A stretch of DNA of 64,000 bases from UBA10329 sp964500205 (GTDB lineage: Bacteria; Bacteroidota; Bacteroidia; UBA10329), in contig CAZCNS010000003.1 in assembly GCA_964500205.1 (NCBI GenBank), forward strand, positions 186,001 through 250,000, in the 5' to 3' direction. How positions within the stretch are numbered: the stretch's first letter is position 1; each line of letters begins with the position of its first letter. Positions 45,854 through 55,333 of the stretch are shown in pieces. The position numbers and the translations under genes were made by a program. The notes under the pieces were generated by a model that was not told the origin of the DNA, searched no databases, and was given only the letters and a program-made list of their open reading frames with translations.

Positions 45854-48463
45854 TTAAAAATCAAAGTAGTCCTTCCGTCTACTCAATTTCAAGTCTTGAA
45901 GCATGGCCGATTTCACCTTGAGGTCGAAGCTCCAGCTCTGAATCGTGCCGAACGGTATCCAGTTGAGGCTGAAATCCCAGCAATGCAGGTCGCGGTATAT
46001 GCTCAGTGAAGTTTGCGAAACCTCCTTGCGATGAAAATCATAGCCCGTGCTGAATCCGACCTTCCATTTCGGTGTGATGTTGATGTCACCGTTCACATTG
46101 AAGTTATTAGTGATTAGGTCCTCGCGGATGGCCTTGGTTACGGACAGATTATAGCTCACCATGATATTCCACGGAACGTTGAAGTCCACGTACGCACCGC
46201 GCATGGCATTGACCATCATAAGTTCCTCTGGTGTGCCTCTGTCGCTTTCCAGCGGCTGCTGTCGCGATCGGCTGTTGAGATTGAAACTCATCTGCAAGAA
46301 TGCGTTCACGAGTCTGGTGAGCTGACCAGTTTCCTCAAAATGCCAACGATTGACCTTCCTGCCCAGCGTGTCCTGCGCATATGGAGTGAATGATGCCCCG
46401 AAGTTGATGTTGAGCCGCTCTAGAATCGTGGTGCGCCCATCCAATCTGATATCCTGCAGGTTAAGTGAGTCTGCGAAAAGATTGTAGGCTGTGCTGATGT
46501 TGAAAGCCTCCAGCAGCTTTACCTTCTTCATGCCCGAAATAGTGTCTTTCTTAGACCGGACCTTCAACTCCAAGTTGTTGTTCAGGTTGAAGGTCACGGC
46601 CCCTGTGCTGAAGTTCGGGGCCATGCCAAAGATGCTAAGTTGGTCCGGATTGTAGCGCACAAGACTGCCTCCGGAGCCATAGTAGCCGTGCTCCTCCTCC
46701 CCCATTCTCGGTCTGAAATTATAGCCCACTGTGGGTGTGAGTACATGCCTCACTCCTCTCACCGCCCCCTTTTTGAACTGCACGAGGCCGTAGATCTGCG
46801 TAGTCATGTTCACATTGGCGTTGAGGTCGCGGTTGCTGAAGAAACCCGATGAGGTGTCGATGAACGAGGTCTGTGTCTCATTGTCCCAGCCACGCTTGAT
46901 GGACTGAAAGAACCACCGTTCCGTGTAATTGACCGAAGGGGCGACCGTGAAATGTTTGAGCACGCGGAACGAGGTGTTGGTCTGCACCCCATGGCTTATG
47001 CCGTTACGCATCTGCTGCAGGGTGTTCCGGCTGAAGAAGGTGGAATCGACCGTGCTCACCTGATTTCTGGCGTTGAAGGCATAGCTCACCCCGATCTTCT
47101 CATACCATCGCTGCTTACCAACTGCATTTCGCCTGGCGAAAGGGAATATCCGGGTCATGTTGAAAGCGATGTCGGGGAATGTGACCTGCACATTCCGCGT
47201 ATTGGTGTTCTGCTGGTGCATCAACTGCGTGTTGAACGAGAACGGAGTGCCCAGCCACCGCTTCGAGAACGCGATACTTGATTGGAAAGTGTTGGTCAGG
47301 AAGTCGTTGGGGTTCACCCGAAGGCCATTGGTGAAGTTGGTGGCCGAGCCGGCATTAACGTTGGCAGTAAAAGTGGTGCTGGGACGTGCCTTCGGGTCCT
47401 GCGTGTGCCGCCAGCGGAAAAAATAGTTGTTGGTCACAGAAAAGTCGGGGAAATCAGGGTCTCCGCTGCGCAAACTGTTATGCGTCACTTCCACTTGGCC
47501 ATTATAGCGATAGCGTACGTTATAGTTCGATGCCAGCCTCAGACCATAGCTGCCATCCGTGTAGATATCCCCCGTCAATTGGAGGTCCACACGGTCGCCA
47601 AGGTTAAAGTAGTATCCCATGTTGCGGAAGAAGAACCCTTGGCCAGGTGAGTCGCCATACTCTGGGAAAATAATGCCGGAACTCCTCCCCGACTGGTTAG
47701 GAAACCACCCGAACGGCACCACCAGTGGGGTGTAAACCCCCTCGAACATAAGGAATGCTGGGCCGCTCACCACCTTGTCATCAGGTATGACCTTCAGTTT
47801 ATTTGCTGCTATGATATAATGCGGGTGATCTGCATCGCAAGTAGTGTATCCGCCCTTGCGGATGTAGTAAGAGCCGGATTCCAGTTTCTTGACCGTAGTT
47901 CCGCGCAAGTTGCCATCCCCCTCCTGAGTAACCACTTCTGTGATGCGCCCCTTCTTGGTGTTGAAGTTGTAGCGCATGTTCTCGGCAACGAACTCCTGCT
48001 CCCCGCTCTTGAAGCGCGGTTTGCCAGTAACCTTTCCCGTGCTGTCCGCTACACCAAAGGCATAGACCTCCTTGGTCTCCTGATCGATCTCAATGTAATC
48101 GGCCTTCAACTCTATGTCCTCATAGTTGATCTGCGCCTCCCCGAACAAATAAACTTTTTTCAGATCAATACTGAATCGGATGGAGTCGCGGGCGTGATAT
48201 TTCACGGGGCTGTCAAGTGAGGATTCCTTTGGTTTTCCATTCCCTGTAATGTTGAGGGAGTCAACCGGAGCGACATTAGCAGAGTCTGCGGCTGCCGTCA
48301 GTGTATCCATGGCTGTGACCGCGAAGCTGTCAGCAGCGGGCAGGAGTCCTTTCTTCAACCCCTTGCCCCCTACCCTCAAGCTGTCCGCACTACCGTCTTG
48401 GGCCGAGGCCACGAAGGCAGCGCAGAGCAGCATCAAACAGATCAGGTTCGACTTCAAGAACAC
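45854..48463 (-). CDS. lptD: Bacteroidota-type LPS assembly protein LptD
   Basis: An 869-residue outer-membrane protein of the putative LptD type. A signal peptide (hydrophobic I-C-L-M-L-L-C-A-A-F, cut near A-S-A-Q) is followed by an OstA/LptA-like beta-jellyroll (about 90-200) with repeated strands (L-K-A-D-Y-I-E-I) and a long beta-barrel with many aromatic strand ends. LptD with LptE inserts lipopolysaccharide into the outer leaflet. GTG 48463 gives a standard signal peptide; a TTG at 48502 would extend the start. Divergent from the amidase-MCE operon. Confidence 0.85.
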   Translation of the reverse strand: MFLKSNLICLMLLCAAFVASAQDGSADSLRVGGKGLKKGLLPAADSFAVTAMDTLTAAADSANVAPVDSLNITGNGKPKESSLDSPVKYHARDSIRFSIDLKKVYLFGEAQINYEDIELKADYIEIDQETKEVYAFGVADSTGKVTGKPRFKSGEQEFVAENMRYNFNTKKGRITEVVTQEGDGNLRGTTVKKLESGSYYIRKGGYTTCDADHPHYIIAANKLKVIPDDKVVSGPAFLMFEGVYTPLVVPFGWFPNQSGRSSGIIFPEYGDSPGQGFFFRNMGYYFNLGDRVDLQLTGDIYTDGSYGLRLASNYNVRYRYNGQVEVTHNSLRSGDPDFPDFSVTNNYFFRWRHTQDPKARPSTTFTANVNAGSATNFTNGLRVNPNDFLTNTFQSSIAFSKRWLGTPFSFNTQLMHQQNTNTRNVQVTFPDIAFNMTRIFPFARRNAVGKQRWYEKIGVSYAFNARNQVSTVDSTFFSRNTLQQMRNGISHGVQTNTSFRVLKHFTVAPSVNYTERWFFQSIKRGWDNETQTSFIDTSSGFFSNRDLNANVNMTTQIYGLVQFKKGAVRGVRHVLTPTVGYNFRPRMGEEEHGYYGSGGSLVRYNPDQLSIFGMAPNFSTGAVTFNLNNNLELKVRSKKDTISGMKKVKLLEAFNISTAYNLFADSLNLQDIRLDGRTTILERLNINFGASFTPYAQDTLGRKVNRWHFEETGQLTRLVNAFLQMSFNLNSRSRQQPLESDRGTPEELMMVNAMRGAYVDFNVPWNIMVSYNLSVTKAIREDLITNNFNVNGDINITPKWKVGFSTGYDFHRKEVSQTSLSIYRDLHCWDFSLNWIPFGTIQSWSFDLKVKSAMLQDLKLSRRKDYFDF

Positions 48464-48526
48464 TTTATGGCTGTACGATGGGTCTGCTGCGGCATTGCCC
48501 AAAAAAAGGCGTTATTTTGGGGCGGC

Positions 48527-48534
48527 CAAAGCTA
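48527..48534 (-). promoter_or_regulatory. -7 box (TAGCTTTG, reverse strand) for lptD
   Basis: An exact TAnnTTTG in the short divergent gap between lptD and the amidase gene. Confidence 0.5.
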
Positions 48535-48577
48535 ACCATATCCACTGTCCTCTTCTTTCTGTTCACTTTTGGGCGCA

Positions 48578-50395
48578 ATGACCGCCAAACGCATTCTCTC
48601 CTCATTTATTGTCGGATGCCTTATCGCGTTCCCTGCCTTTGCCCAGAAAGACGGTGGAGCCTTCAGGATTCGTACGGTCGTACTCGACCCCGGGCACGGA
48701 GGCAAGGATCCTGGGAATCTCGGCACAGGCCGATACAAACAGAAAGAGAAGGACATTGCCCTTGATGTGGCAAAACGGGTTGGAGGCTACATCAGGGAGT
48801 CGTTTCCTGACATCAACGTCATCTACACCCGCGACTCGGATGTGTTCATTGGCCTGAATGAACGGGCCGATGTGGCCAATAAGGCCGATGCAGACCTGTT
48901 CATCAGCATTCACTGCAACGCTGCGGCCAACAGTGCCGCCTACGGTGTAGAGACATTCGCACTTGGACTTCATGCCAGTGAAGAGAATCTCAAAGTGGCC
49001 ATGAAAGAGAACCAGGCCATCTTTCTGGAGGACGACTATGAGGCCAAGTATGAGGGATTTGACCCTAATTCGCCTGAGAGCATCATTGCGATGACCATCA
49101 TGCAAAGTGCGTTCTTGGAGCAGAGTCTGAAAATATCATCCTATGTGCAAGGGCAGTTCAAGGAGCGTGTCGGCAGGAAAGACCGTGGAGTGAAACAGGC
49201 AGGTTTTCTTGTGCTGCGAAGAACTTCGATGCCGAGCATACTGATCGAACTCGGCTTCCTGACCAACCCTGCGGAGGAAGATTTCCTGAATTCTGAGAAT
49301 GGGCGCGCTTACATGTCATCTGCCATTTACAGGGGTTTCAAAGACTATAAGCAGCGAGTGGAATCCAGTGCATCCTTGCCGAAACAAGAGGTGGTGAAAA
49401 ATGAGCCGCCCGTTTCGGAAGCTACCAGTGCTCCTGCTCAAGTTGATAGTGCGGAACAGGAGAAACTCAGGAAACAGCAGGCTCTGGAAGCTGCGAAAGT
49501 CGAAAAAGAACGTCTGGAACGGCTCAAAGCCGAGCAAGATGAGAAGAAACGTCTAAAGGAGGCTGAGGAGTCTGCACGGAAAAAGGAAGCAGAACGTTTG
49601 GCTGCTGAAAAAGCTGAGAAAGAGCGACAACTTCTACAGGCCAAGAAAGAGGTAGAAGAAAAAGAGAAGGCGGAGATGGCTGAGAGGGTTCACCGAGAGG
49701 CCGTAGCCGAGCAGGCTCGTAAAGACTTCCAAAACCGCTTAGTTGAGCGAGAAAAATCCCGTCAGGACTCGGTAACAGCGGCACATTCGGAGCAATTGGA
49801 GCGCAAGAAGCGCGATGTCGCGAGCATTGATGAGACAGCCTCCACCGTTCGGGAGGAGGCTCAAGCGACAGTCGCAGAAGAAAAAGCCGTTATTCCTGCG
49901 TTAGCTGAGAAGCCGTTATCCCCAGAAGAAGCAGAGCTGCTGTATCTCGAAAAACGGAAACGTGAGCTTGAGGAGCGTATCGAACGCATCCGCGCTGAGG
50001 AGGAGGCCAAAATGAAAGACTCCCCCGCTACAAAGCAGGCCATCCCAGTCACCGCCAAGACCGCGCCCTCTGCACCTGATGCCACGTTCCAAAAGGAATC
50101 AGCCCTGGCCGGAGAAAAAGGTGTTGTTGATAAAGCCCTTATCCTAACGGTTCAGGTATTGACCTCGGCCTCGTCCCTTGACGTAAATTCGCCCCGATTG
50201 AAAGGGGAGCAAGCCTCTCATTACAAGCAGGACGGATTCTACAAATACACTGTCGGCAAATTCTCGAACATGCAAGAAGCCGTCAACGAACAGCGAAGAC
50301 TACGCAGTGCAGGCTTTGACGGGGCATTCGTAGTGGCGTTTCTCAATGGTGAGAGGATAACACTGGATAAGGCCAGGGAACTTTTGACCGAATGA
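48578..50395 (+). CDS. N-acetylmuramoyl-L-alanine amidase with coiled coil and SPOR domain
   Basis: A 605-residue periplasmic enzyme. After a signal peptide (cut near A-F-A-Q) comes an amidase_3 domain with His40 in L-D-P-G-H-G-G-K-D, Glu57, a S-I-H-C-N-A motif and the late I-E-L-G-F motif. Residues about 265-440 form a long E/K/R/A-rich coiled coil, and a C-terminal SPOR domain (about 520-600, with T-V-G-K-F-S) should bind denuded glycan at the division septum. It likely splits peptides from peptidoglycan during daughter-cell separation. It overlaps the MCE gene by four bases. Confidence 0.93.
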   Translation: MTAKRILSSFIVGCLIAFPAFAQKDGGAFRIRTVVLDPGHGGKDPGNLGTGRYKQKEKDIALDVAKRVGGYIRESFPDINVIYTRDSDVFIGLNERADVANKADADLFISIHCNAAANSAAYGVETFALGLHASEENLKVAMKENQAIFLEDDYEAKYEGFDPNSPESIIAMTIMQSAFLEQSLKISSYVQGQFKERVGRKDRGVKQAGFLVLRRTSMPSILIELGFLTNPAEEDFLNSENGRAYMSSAIYRGFKDYKQRVESSASLPKQEVVKNEPPVSEATSAPAQVDSAEQEKLRKQQALEAAKVEKERLERLKAEQDEKKRLKEAEESARKKEAERLAAEKAEKERQLLQAKKEVEEKEKAEMAERVHREAVAEQARKDFQNRLVEREKSRQDSVTAAHSEQLERKKRDVASIDETASTVREEAQATVAEEKAVIPALAEKPLSPEEAELLYLEKRKRELEERIERIRAEEEAKMKDSPATKQAIPVTAKTAPSAPDATFQKESALAGEKGVVDKALILTVQVLTSASSLDVNSPRLKGEQASHYKQDGFYKYTVGKFSNMQEAVNEQRRLRSAGFDGAFVVAFLNGERITLDKARELLTE

Positions 50396-51366
50396 AATAC
50401 TCAAGAGAGATCAAAGTGGCAGTCGTATCGTTGGCAACGCTGTTTGCCTTCGTTTGGGGATATAATTTCCTGAAAGGCAATGATATATTCAGTAAGCAAC
50501 GGGTGTTCTACACCGAGTTTGAAGATGCCGGTGGTCTGAACACCTCGGCACCTGTCATGGCCAATGGCTACAAGGTCGGGCTTGTCAAGTCCATATATTT
50601 TGAACCTTTGGGCAAGCGCAATCTCATCGTAGAACTAATGCTCACTGCCGACAACTTCGACATACCGAAGGGGTCGCGCGCGCGACTTGTATCCGATCTG
50701 CTCGGAACAACGAGCATTAACCTGATGTTAGGCGATGAAAACGGAGTTTACGCACCTGGTGATACGCTGATGTCTGAGATAGAGGAAAGCCTTACTGCTG
50801 AACTGGCCAACGTTTCCAAAAGTCTGATACCTCTCAAGGTGAAGGCGGAGAATCTCATTGAGAATCTTGACTCTCTTGTCATCGATATCCGTGATGCACT
50901 TGGCAAAGGTGAGCGCGAGTCTTCGGTGAACAAGGCACTTGCTGACCTTGCCTTGACAATGGAGAACCTGAAACGCGCCACCGGGAAAATCGATGTACTG
51001 GTGTCTGAGGATGGTGACCTTAGCAGGATACTCTCTGATGTGGAAGCATTTACATCTGTTCTCGATAAGAACAAAGGAGAGATAGACCGATTGGTGAGCA
51101 ACCTTGCCACATTCTCTGATACGCTTGCAGCTGCAGACCTCGCTTCCACTATAAATAACGCCAATCGGACGTTCTCCGAATTGGCTGATGCGATGGAGAA
51201 AATCAATAATGGACAAGGCTCAGTCGGTAAGCTCCTCAATGACGACAGTGTTTACAACAACCTGACAGCGGCCACTGAGAATCTTGATAAGCTATTCATA
51301 GACATCAAAGAGCGTCCGAGCCGCTATGTTCACGTTTCTCTTTTTGGAAGAAAAAACAAAGACTGA
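50392..51366 (+). CDS. MCE/MlaD-family protein
   Basis: A 324-residue protein with one N-terminal helix (about 9-25), an MCE domain (about 35-115, with F-x-x-A-G-G-L and G-Y-K-V-G motifs) and a long helical C-terminal region (about 125-310), as in lipid-transport MCE proteins that span the periplasm. MlaD-like proteins carry phospholipids between membranes. It is translationally coupled to the amidase gene (ATGA) and followed by the Fe-S genes at a 12-base gap. No MlaE or MlaF gene is adjacent. Confidence 0.88.
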   Translation: MKYSREIKVAVVSLATLFAFVWGYNFLKGNDIFSKQRVFYTEFEDAGGLNTSAPVMANGYKVGLVKSIYFEPLGKRNLIVELMLTADNFDIPKGSRARLVSDLLGTTSINLMLGDENGVYAPGDTLMSEIEESLTAELANVSKSLIPLKVKAENLIENLDSLVIDIRDALGKGERESSVNKALADLALTMENLKRATGKIDVLVSEDGDLSRILSDVEAFTSVLDKNKGEIDRLVSNLATFSDTLAAADLASTINNANRTFSELADAMEKINNGQGSVGKLLNDDSVYNNLTAATENLDKLFIDIKERPSRYVHVSLFGRKNKD

Positions 51367-51378
51367 TTCACTACTGAG

Positions 51379-52692
51379 ATGCAATACCTCCCCAATATCC
51401 TCTTTCTCATCGCGCTGATCGCTGCCGGTGGGATATTCGCAAAGAATGCAGGTAGGATTTACCGCAACATCATGCTCGGTCGGAAGATAGACCGTACCGA
51501 CCGCTCTTCTGACCGCCTGAATACCATGTTACGTGTGGCCTTCGGACAGAGCAAGATGGTGGTGCGACCTATTGCCGGTCTGCTGCATTTCGTGGTCTAT
51601 GCAGGTTTCCTGCTCATCAATATCGAAGTGCTTGAAATCGTGATTGATGGGATTTTCGGGACACACCGCGTTTTTGCAGCACCATTAGGAGGACTTTACA
51701 CCTTTGCCATCGGATTCTTTGAGGTGTTGGCAGTGCTGGTCATTATCGCCTGTGTGGCTTTTCTGTGGAGGAGAAACGTTCAGAAGCTTGCCCGTTTTCA
51801 CAAGCCTGAAATGAAAGGATGGGCCTTCACCGATGCCAACAACATACTCCTTATCGAAATAGTCTTGATGACCGCGCTGTTGACCATGAACGCTGCGGAG
51901 GCTAATATCGAGAGCGACCATCCTGTCGCCCCCTTCCTCATCAGTCAGTTCATTGCTCCTCTTTTCTCTGGTTTTTCTCAGGGAACACTGATTGCCATTG
52001 AACGCATTGCATGGTGGGGACACATCCTCGGCATCTTCGCCTTCCTAAATTACCTGCCGTTTTCGAAGCACTTGCACATCATGCTGGCGTTCCCGAACAC
52101 CTACCTCTCGAACTTGGAGAAGAAGGGTCGTCTCACCAACCTGGAGAGCGTGACCAACGAGGTGAAACTGATGATGGATCCCAATGCCGACCCGTTCGCT
52201 GCCCCTGCAGAGGGCGCGGCCGAACCTCAACGTTTCGGTGCTAAGGACGTGATGGACCTCTCGCAGGTACAACTTCTCAATGCCTACACCTGCACGGAGT
52301 GTGGCCGATGCACATCCAACTGTCCTGCCAACATCACAGGCAAGAAGCTCTCACCACGCAAAATCATGATGGACACCCGCGACCGCATGGAAGAAGTGGG
52401 CAAAGTGATGGACGCCAACGGTGGCAAGTTTGTGGACGATGGTAGGAGCCTGCTCAACGACTTCATCACGCCAGAGGAACTGTGGGCCTGCACCTCCTGC
52501 AATGCCTGTGTAGAGAGCTGCCCTGTGAATATCGATCCTTTGAGCATCATCGTGGACATGCGCAGATACCTTGTGATGGAGGAATCGCAGGCACCAAGCG
52601 AACTGACCACCGTTTTCTCGAATATGGAGAACAACGGTGCACCTTGGCAGTTCTCGCCTGCCGATAGAGCTAACTGGATTCACGAAAATTGA
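51379..52692 (+). CDS. Membrane Fe-S oxidoreductase (HdrC-like)
   Basis: A 437-residue protein with an N-terminal helix, then four or five membrane helices (about 65-255) and a cytoplasmic ferredoxin-like domain with two C-x2-C-x2-C-x3-C-P motifs (C-T-E-C-G-R-C-T-S-N-C-P and C-T-S-C-N-A-C-V-E-S-C-P), each a 4Fe-4S site. The membrane part resembles a NarI/DsrM-type quinone-interacting subunit. With the CCG protein that follows it forms an HdrCB-like pair that may pass electrons between a quinone pool and another carrier. The electron donor is unknown. Confidence 0.85.
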   Translation: MQYLPNILFLIALIAAGGIFAKNAGRIYRNIMLGRKIDRTDRSSDRLNTMLRVAFGQSKMVVRPIAGLLHFVVYAGFLLINIEVLEIVIDGIFGTHRVFAAPLGGLYTFAIGFFEVLAVLVIIACVAFLWRRNVQKLARFHKPEMKGWAFTDANNILLIEIVLMTALLTMNAAEANIESDHPVAPFLISQFIAPLFSGFSQGTLIAIERIAWWGHILGIFAFLNYLPFSKHLHIMLAFPNTYLSNLEKKGRLTNLESVTNEVKLMMDPNADPFAAPAEGAAEPQRFGAKDVMDLSQVQLLNAYTCTECGRCTSNCPANITGKKLSPRKIMMDTRDRMEEVGKVMDANGGKFVDDGRSLLNDFITPEELWACTSCNACVESCPVNIDPLSIIVDMRRYLVMEESQAPSELTTVFSNMENNGAPWQFSPADRANWIHEN

Positions 52693-52728
52693 GTCGATTG
52701 TTCTGACGATTCATAGAAAGACTTTGAA

Positions 52729-53520
52729 ATGAGCGATTTATTAAAAGTACCAACGATGGCCGAAATGATGGCCGCAGGCGAGACCCCTGACGTGCTGTTC
52801 TGGGTAGGATGTTCTGGCAGTTTTGACGACCGCGCCAAGAAAATCACCAAGGCCATCGTCAAGATCCTGAACAAGGTGAATATCAAATTCGCCATCCTTG
52901 GCACAGAGGAAAGCTGTACGGGCGACCCCGCCAAGCGCGCTGGCAACGAGTTCCTGTTCCAGATGCAGGCCATGACCAACATCGAGGTGATGAACGCCTA
53001 CGAGGTGAAGAAAATCGTGACTGGCTGCCCGCACTGCTTCAACACGCTGAAGAACGAGTACCCCGAGCTGGGCGGCAACTATGAGGTGATCCACCACACG
53101 CAGCTCATCCAGCAGCTAATCAATGAAGGCAAGCTGAAAGTTGAGGGCGGTGCGTTCAAAGGGAAGAAGGTGACATTCCACGACCCCTGTTATCTCGGTC
53201 GCGCCAATGATGAATACGAGGCTCCGCGATCGGTAATCGAGAAACTGGACGTGGAACTGGCCGAAATGAAGCGCTCACGCGCCAATGGCCTGTGCTGCGG
53301 TGCTGGCGGTGCGCAGATGTTCAAAGAGGCAGAGCATGGCGATAAGGAGATCAATATGGAGCGTGCCGAAGAAGCCCTCGAACTGAAGCCACAGGTCATT
53401 GCCACCGGATGTCCGTTCTGCAACACCATGATGACCGATGGTGTGAAGTACAACGACAAGCAGGACGAGACGCAGGTGCTCGATGTGGCCGAGATGATCG
53501 CGCAGGCGGCTGATCTCTGA
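52729..53520 (+). CDS. CCG-domain Fe-S protein (HdrB-like)
   Basis: A 263-residue soluble protein with the cysteine-rich domain of HdrB, GlpC and LutA/LldE: C-x-G-S near residue 29, V-T-G-C-P-H-C-F in the first half, and G-L-C-C-G-A-G-G followed by A-T-G-C-P-F-C-N-T in the second. Such domains hold [4Fe-4S] or noncubane clusters that reduce disulfide or quinone partners. It lies 36 bases after the membrane Fe-S gene, so the two likely form one complex. A bidirectional terminator follows. Confidence 0.85.
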   Translation: MSDLLKVPTMAEMMAAGETPDVLFWVGCSGSFDDRAKKITKAIVKILNKVNIKFAILGTEESCTGDPAKRAGNEFLFQMQAMTNIEVMNAYEVKKIVTGCPHCFNTLKNEYPELGGNYEVIHHTQLIQQLINEGKLKVEGGAFKGKKVTFHDPCYLGRANDEYEAPRSVIEKLDVELAEMKRSRANGLCCGAGGAQMFKEAEHGDKEINMERAEEALELKPQVIATGCPFCNTMMTDGVKYNDKQDETQVLDVAEMIAQAADL

Positions 53521-53537
53521 AAATTGAACTTAAAACG

Positions 53538-53576
53538 AAAAGAGGGGCGCAGGAAATAGATTCTGCGTCCCTCTTT
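53538..53576. terminator. Bidirectional terminator between convergent genes
   Basis: AAAGAGGG...GCGCAG (from 53538) pairs with CTGCG...CCCTCTTT (to 53576) with a 10-base loop, flanked by A-rich sequence on one side and T-rich sequence on the other, so it can serve both the Fe-S operon and the oxidoreductase gene. Confidence 0.8.
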
Positions 53577-53593
53577 TCTTTCACATAGACTGC

Positions 53594-54571
53594 TCAGCTG
53601 TATTTTTCCAGGAGTTGCTGTTGCTCCCTCAGCGCAGCAATGAATTCTGCTTTCATCTTCTTCACGAGATCGGCTACGGGCATATCGTCCTTGATGGTGG
53701 CCACGCCCTGACCCGCGCTCCAAAGGGTCTTCCATGCCTTGGCCTCAGCCTGAGCTGCATCCAGTTCCTTTCCGAAGTCGATCTTCACCTTGCGGTCCCA
53801 AAGATCCTGTGTAATGCCCATCGCCTCAAGACTTGGACGCAGAAAGTTGGCTGGAACACCTGAAACTGCTGCGGTATAAACGATGTCGCTGGCCCCGCTT
53901 TCAATGATCATGTTACGGTAGCCTTCGCTGGCAGTGCTTTCCTTGGTGTTGATGAATCGCGTGCCGAGGTAAGCGAAGTCGGCACCCATCTGCATGGCAG
54001 AGGCCACATCTCGTCCATTGCTCATGCAGCCGGAAAGCAGGATGGTCTTTTTGAAGAAACCTCGGATTTCCTGAATAAATGGCATCGGGTTGATGGTGCC
54101 CGCATGGCCACCCGCACCGGCAGCAACGAGGATGAGTCCATCAACGCCCGCCTCTGCTGCCTTTTCAGCATGTCGGGCCTTTACAACATCATGATAAACG
54201 AGACCTCCGTACGAATGCACCGCATCCACGAGTTGCGAGACGGCACCCAAGGATGTGATGATGAGCGGCACTTTGTGTTTCATACAGACCTCTAAGTCAG
54301 GCTGCACGCGCGGGTTGGTGTTGTGAACAATCAGGTTCACCCCGAACGGTGCCGCCTTCTTACCTGTCTCTTCCTCAAACTTCTGGAGTTCTGTTTTGAT
54401 CTGAACCACCCATTCCTCAAAACCCTCGGTAGTTCTTTGATTCAGAGCAGGGAAAGTACCTACAATGCCATTCTTGCAACATTCAATCACCAGCTCTGTG
54501 CCAGAGATGAGGAACATGGGCGCGGCCACCACGGGCAGCGTCAGGTCGTCATTGAAGGGAGGTTTGTTCAT
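53594..54571 (-). CDS. NAD(P)H-dependent flavin oxidoreductase (nitronate monooxygenase family)
   Basis: A 325-residue TIM-barrel FMN enzyme. The start carries P-V-V-A-A-P-M-F, and the G-A-G-G-H-A-G motif, S-G-C-M-S-N-G and M-G-A-D-F-A-Y-L-G-T-R-F phosphate-binding segments are those of the NPD (2-nitropropane dioxygenase) family. It may detoxify nitronates or act in enoyl reduction (FabK-like); substrate cannot be fixed from sequence. It stands alone, convergent with the Fe-S operon. Confidence 0.85.
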   Translation of the reverse strand: MNKPPFNDDLTLPVVAAPMFLISGTELVIECCKNGIVGTFPALNQRTTEGFEEWVVQIKTELQKFEEETGKKAAPFGVNLIVHNTNPRVQPDLEVCMKHKVPLIITSLGAVSQLVDAVHSYGGLVYHDVVKARHAEKAAEAGVDGLILVAAGAGGHAGTINPMPFIQEIRGFFKKTILLSGCMSNGRDVASAMQMGADFAYLGTRFINTKESTASEGYRNMIIESGASDIVYTAAVSGVPANFLRPSLEAMGITQDLWDRKVKIDFGKELDAAQAEAKAWKTLWSAGQGVATIKDDMPVADLVKKMKAEFIAALREQQQLLEKYS

Positions 54572-54677
54572 CAGATCGGTTTAAAATTTCAGGTTCAATG
54601 GTTCGATTTATCCCACGGGAAATGATTGGAAAACAATCCATTTGATGTGTGGAATCGTTGCAACGGTTTACATCAAC

Positions 54678-55307
54678 TCAGTTGCAATTCTCGGCCAGCA
54701 CGGTGCGAATCTCCAGTTTCACCTCCGGCCACAGTTTGCTCACGCCATCGGCACCGATATGCAGGTCGTGGCAGATCTTATTGAGGGCATCCACGCTGGC
54801 AAGGGCATCCCAGTCACCGAGTTGAATGACACTTTCGAGCTTCAACTCAGATCCATTGATAATGACGTCCATGTCCACAGATCGGGTTTGATCGTTCATG
54901 GTAATCTCCACCTGCGCGCCCTCCTCAGTGATGCTCACCACACGACCGGATATAGAATCGGTGGCATTCATGGTGCCAAAAAAGTGCTCCTTGATCTTCA
55001 TGTCGCGATCGGGCACCAGCGAATTGGTGGACGAAACCGGTATCTTGAATCCGGCACTACCAAAGACATTGACCAAAGTCATCTCCTCGGCCAGTGTACC
55101 GGTCACCTCCATCTCATCAAAACTGCCTAATACACCTACTTTCTCAGTGAATTTGTAGGCTGTCCATTTCACAGAAGTTGAATCGTGCTGATAGGAATAG
55201 CGGCATACCTGCGGAGTGGCTTCATCCGTTTGCTGCGCTGGTTGTTGTCCGCCACATGAGGCGAGCAGCGCGATGGCTGTGAGAGAAAGAATGCTGTTGA
55301 ATTTCAT
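54678..55307 (-). CDS. YceI-like lipoprotein
   Basis: A 209-residue lipoprotein (signal ending L-L-A-S-C). Its mature part begins with S-V-K-W-T-A-Y-K-F-T, typical of the first strand of YceI/lipocalin-like barrels, and later shows the M-x-x-x-F-F-G motif found before the second half of YceI domains. YceI proteins bind isoprenoid or fatty-acid-like ligands in the periplasm. Ligand here unknown. It is on the same strand as the desaturase gene, which ends 26 bases before it. Confidence 0.75.
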   Translation of the reverse strand: MKFNSILSLTAIALLASCGGQQPAQQTDEATPQVCRYSYQHDSTSVKWTAYKFTEKVGVLGSFDEMEVTGTLAEEMTLVNVFGSAGFKIPVSSTNSLVPDRDMKIKEHFFGTMNATDSISGRVVSITEEGAQVEITMNDQTRSVDMDVIINGSELKLESVIQLGDWDALASVDALNKICHDLHIGADGVSKLWPEVKLEIRTVLAENCN

Positions 55308-55333
55308 GGTTTGTTGTTTTCAGATTTGGAGCA

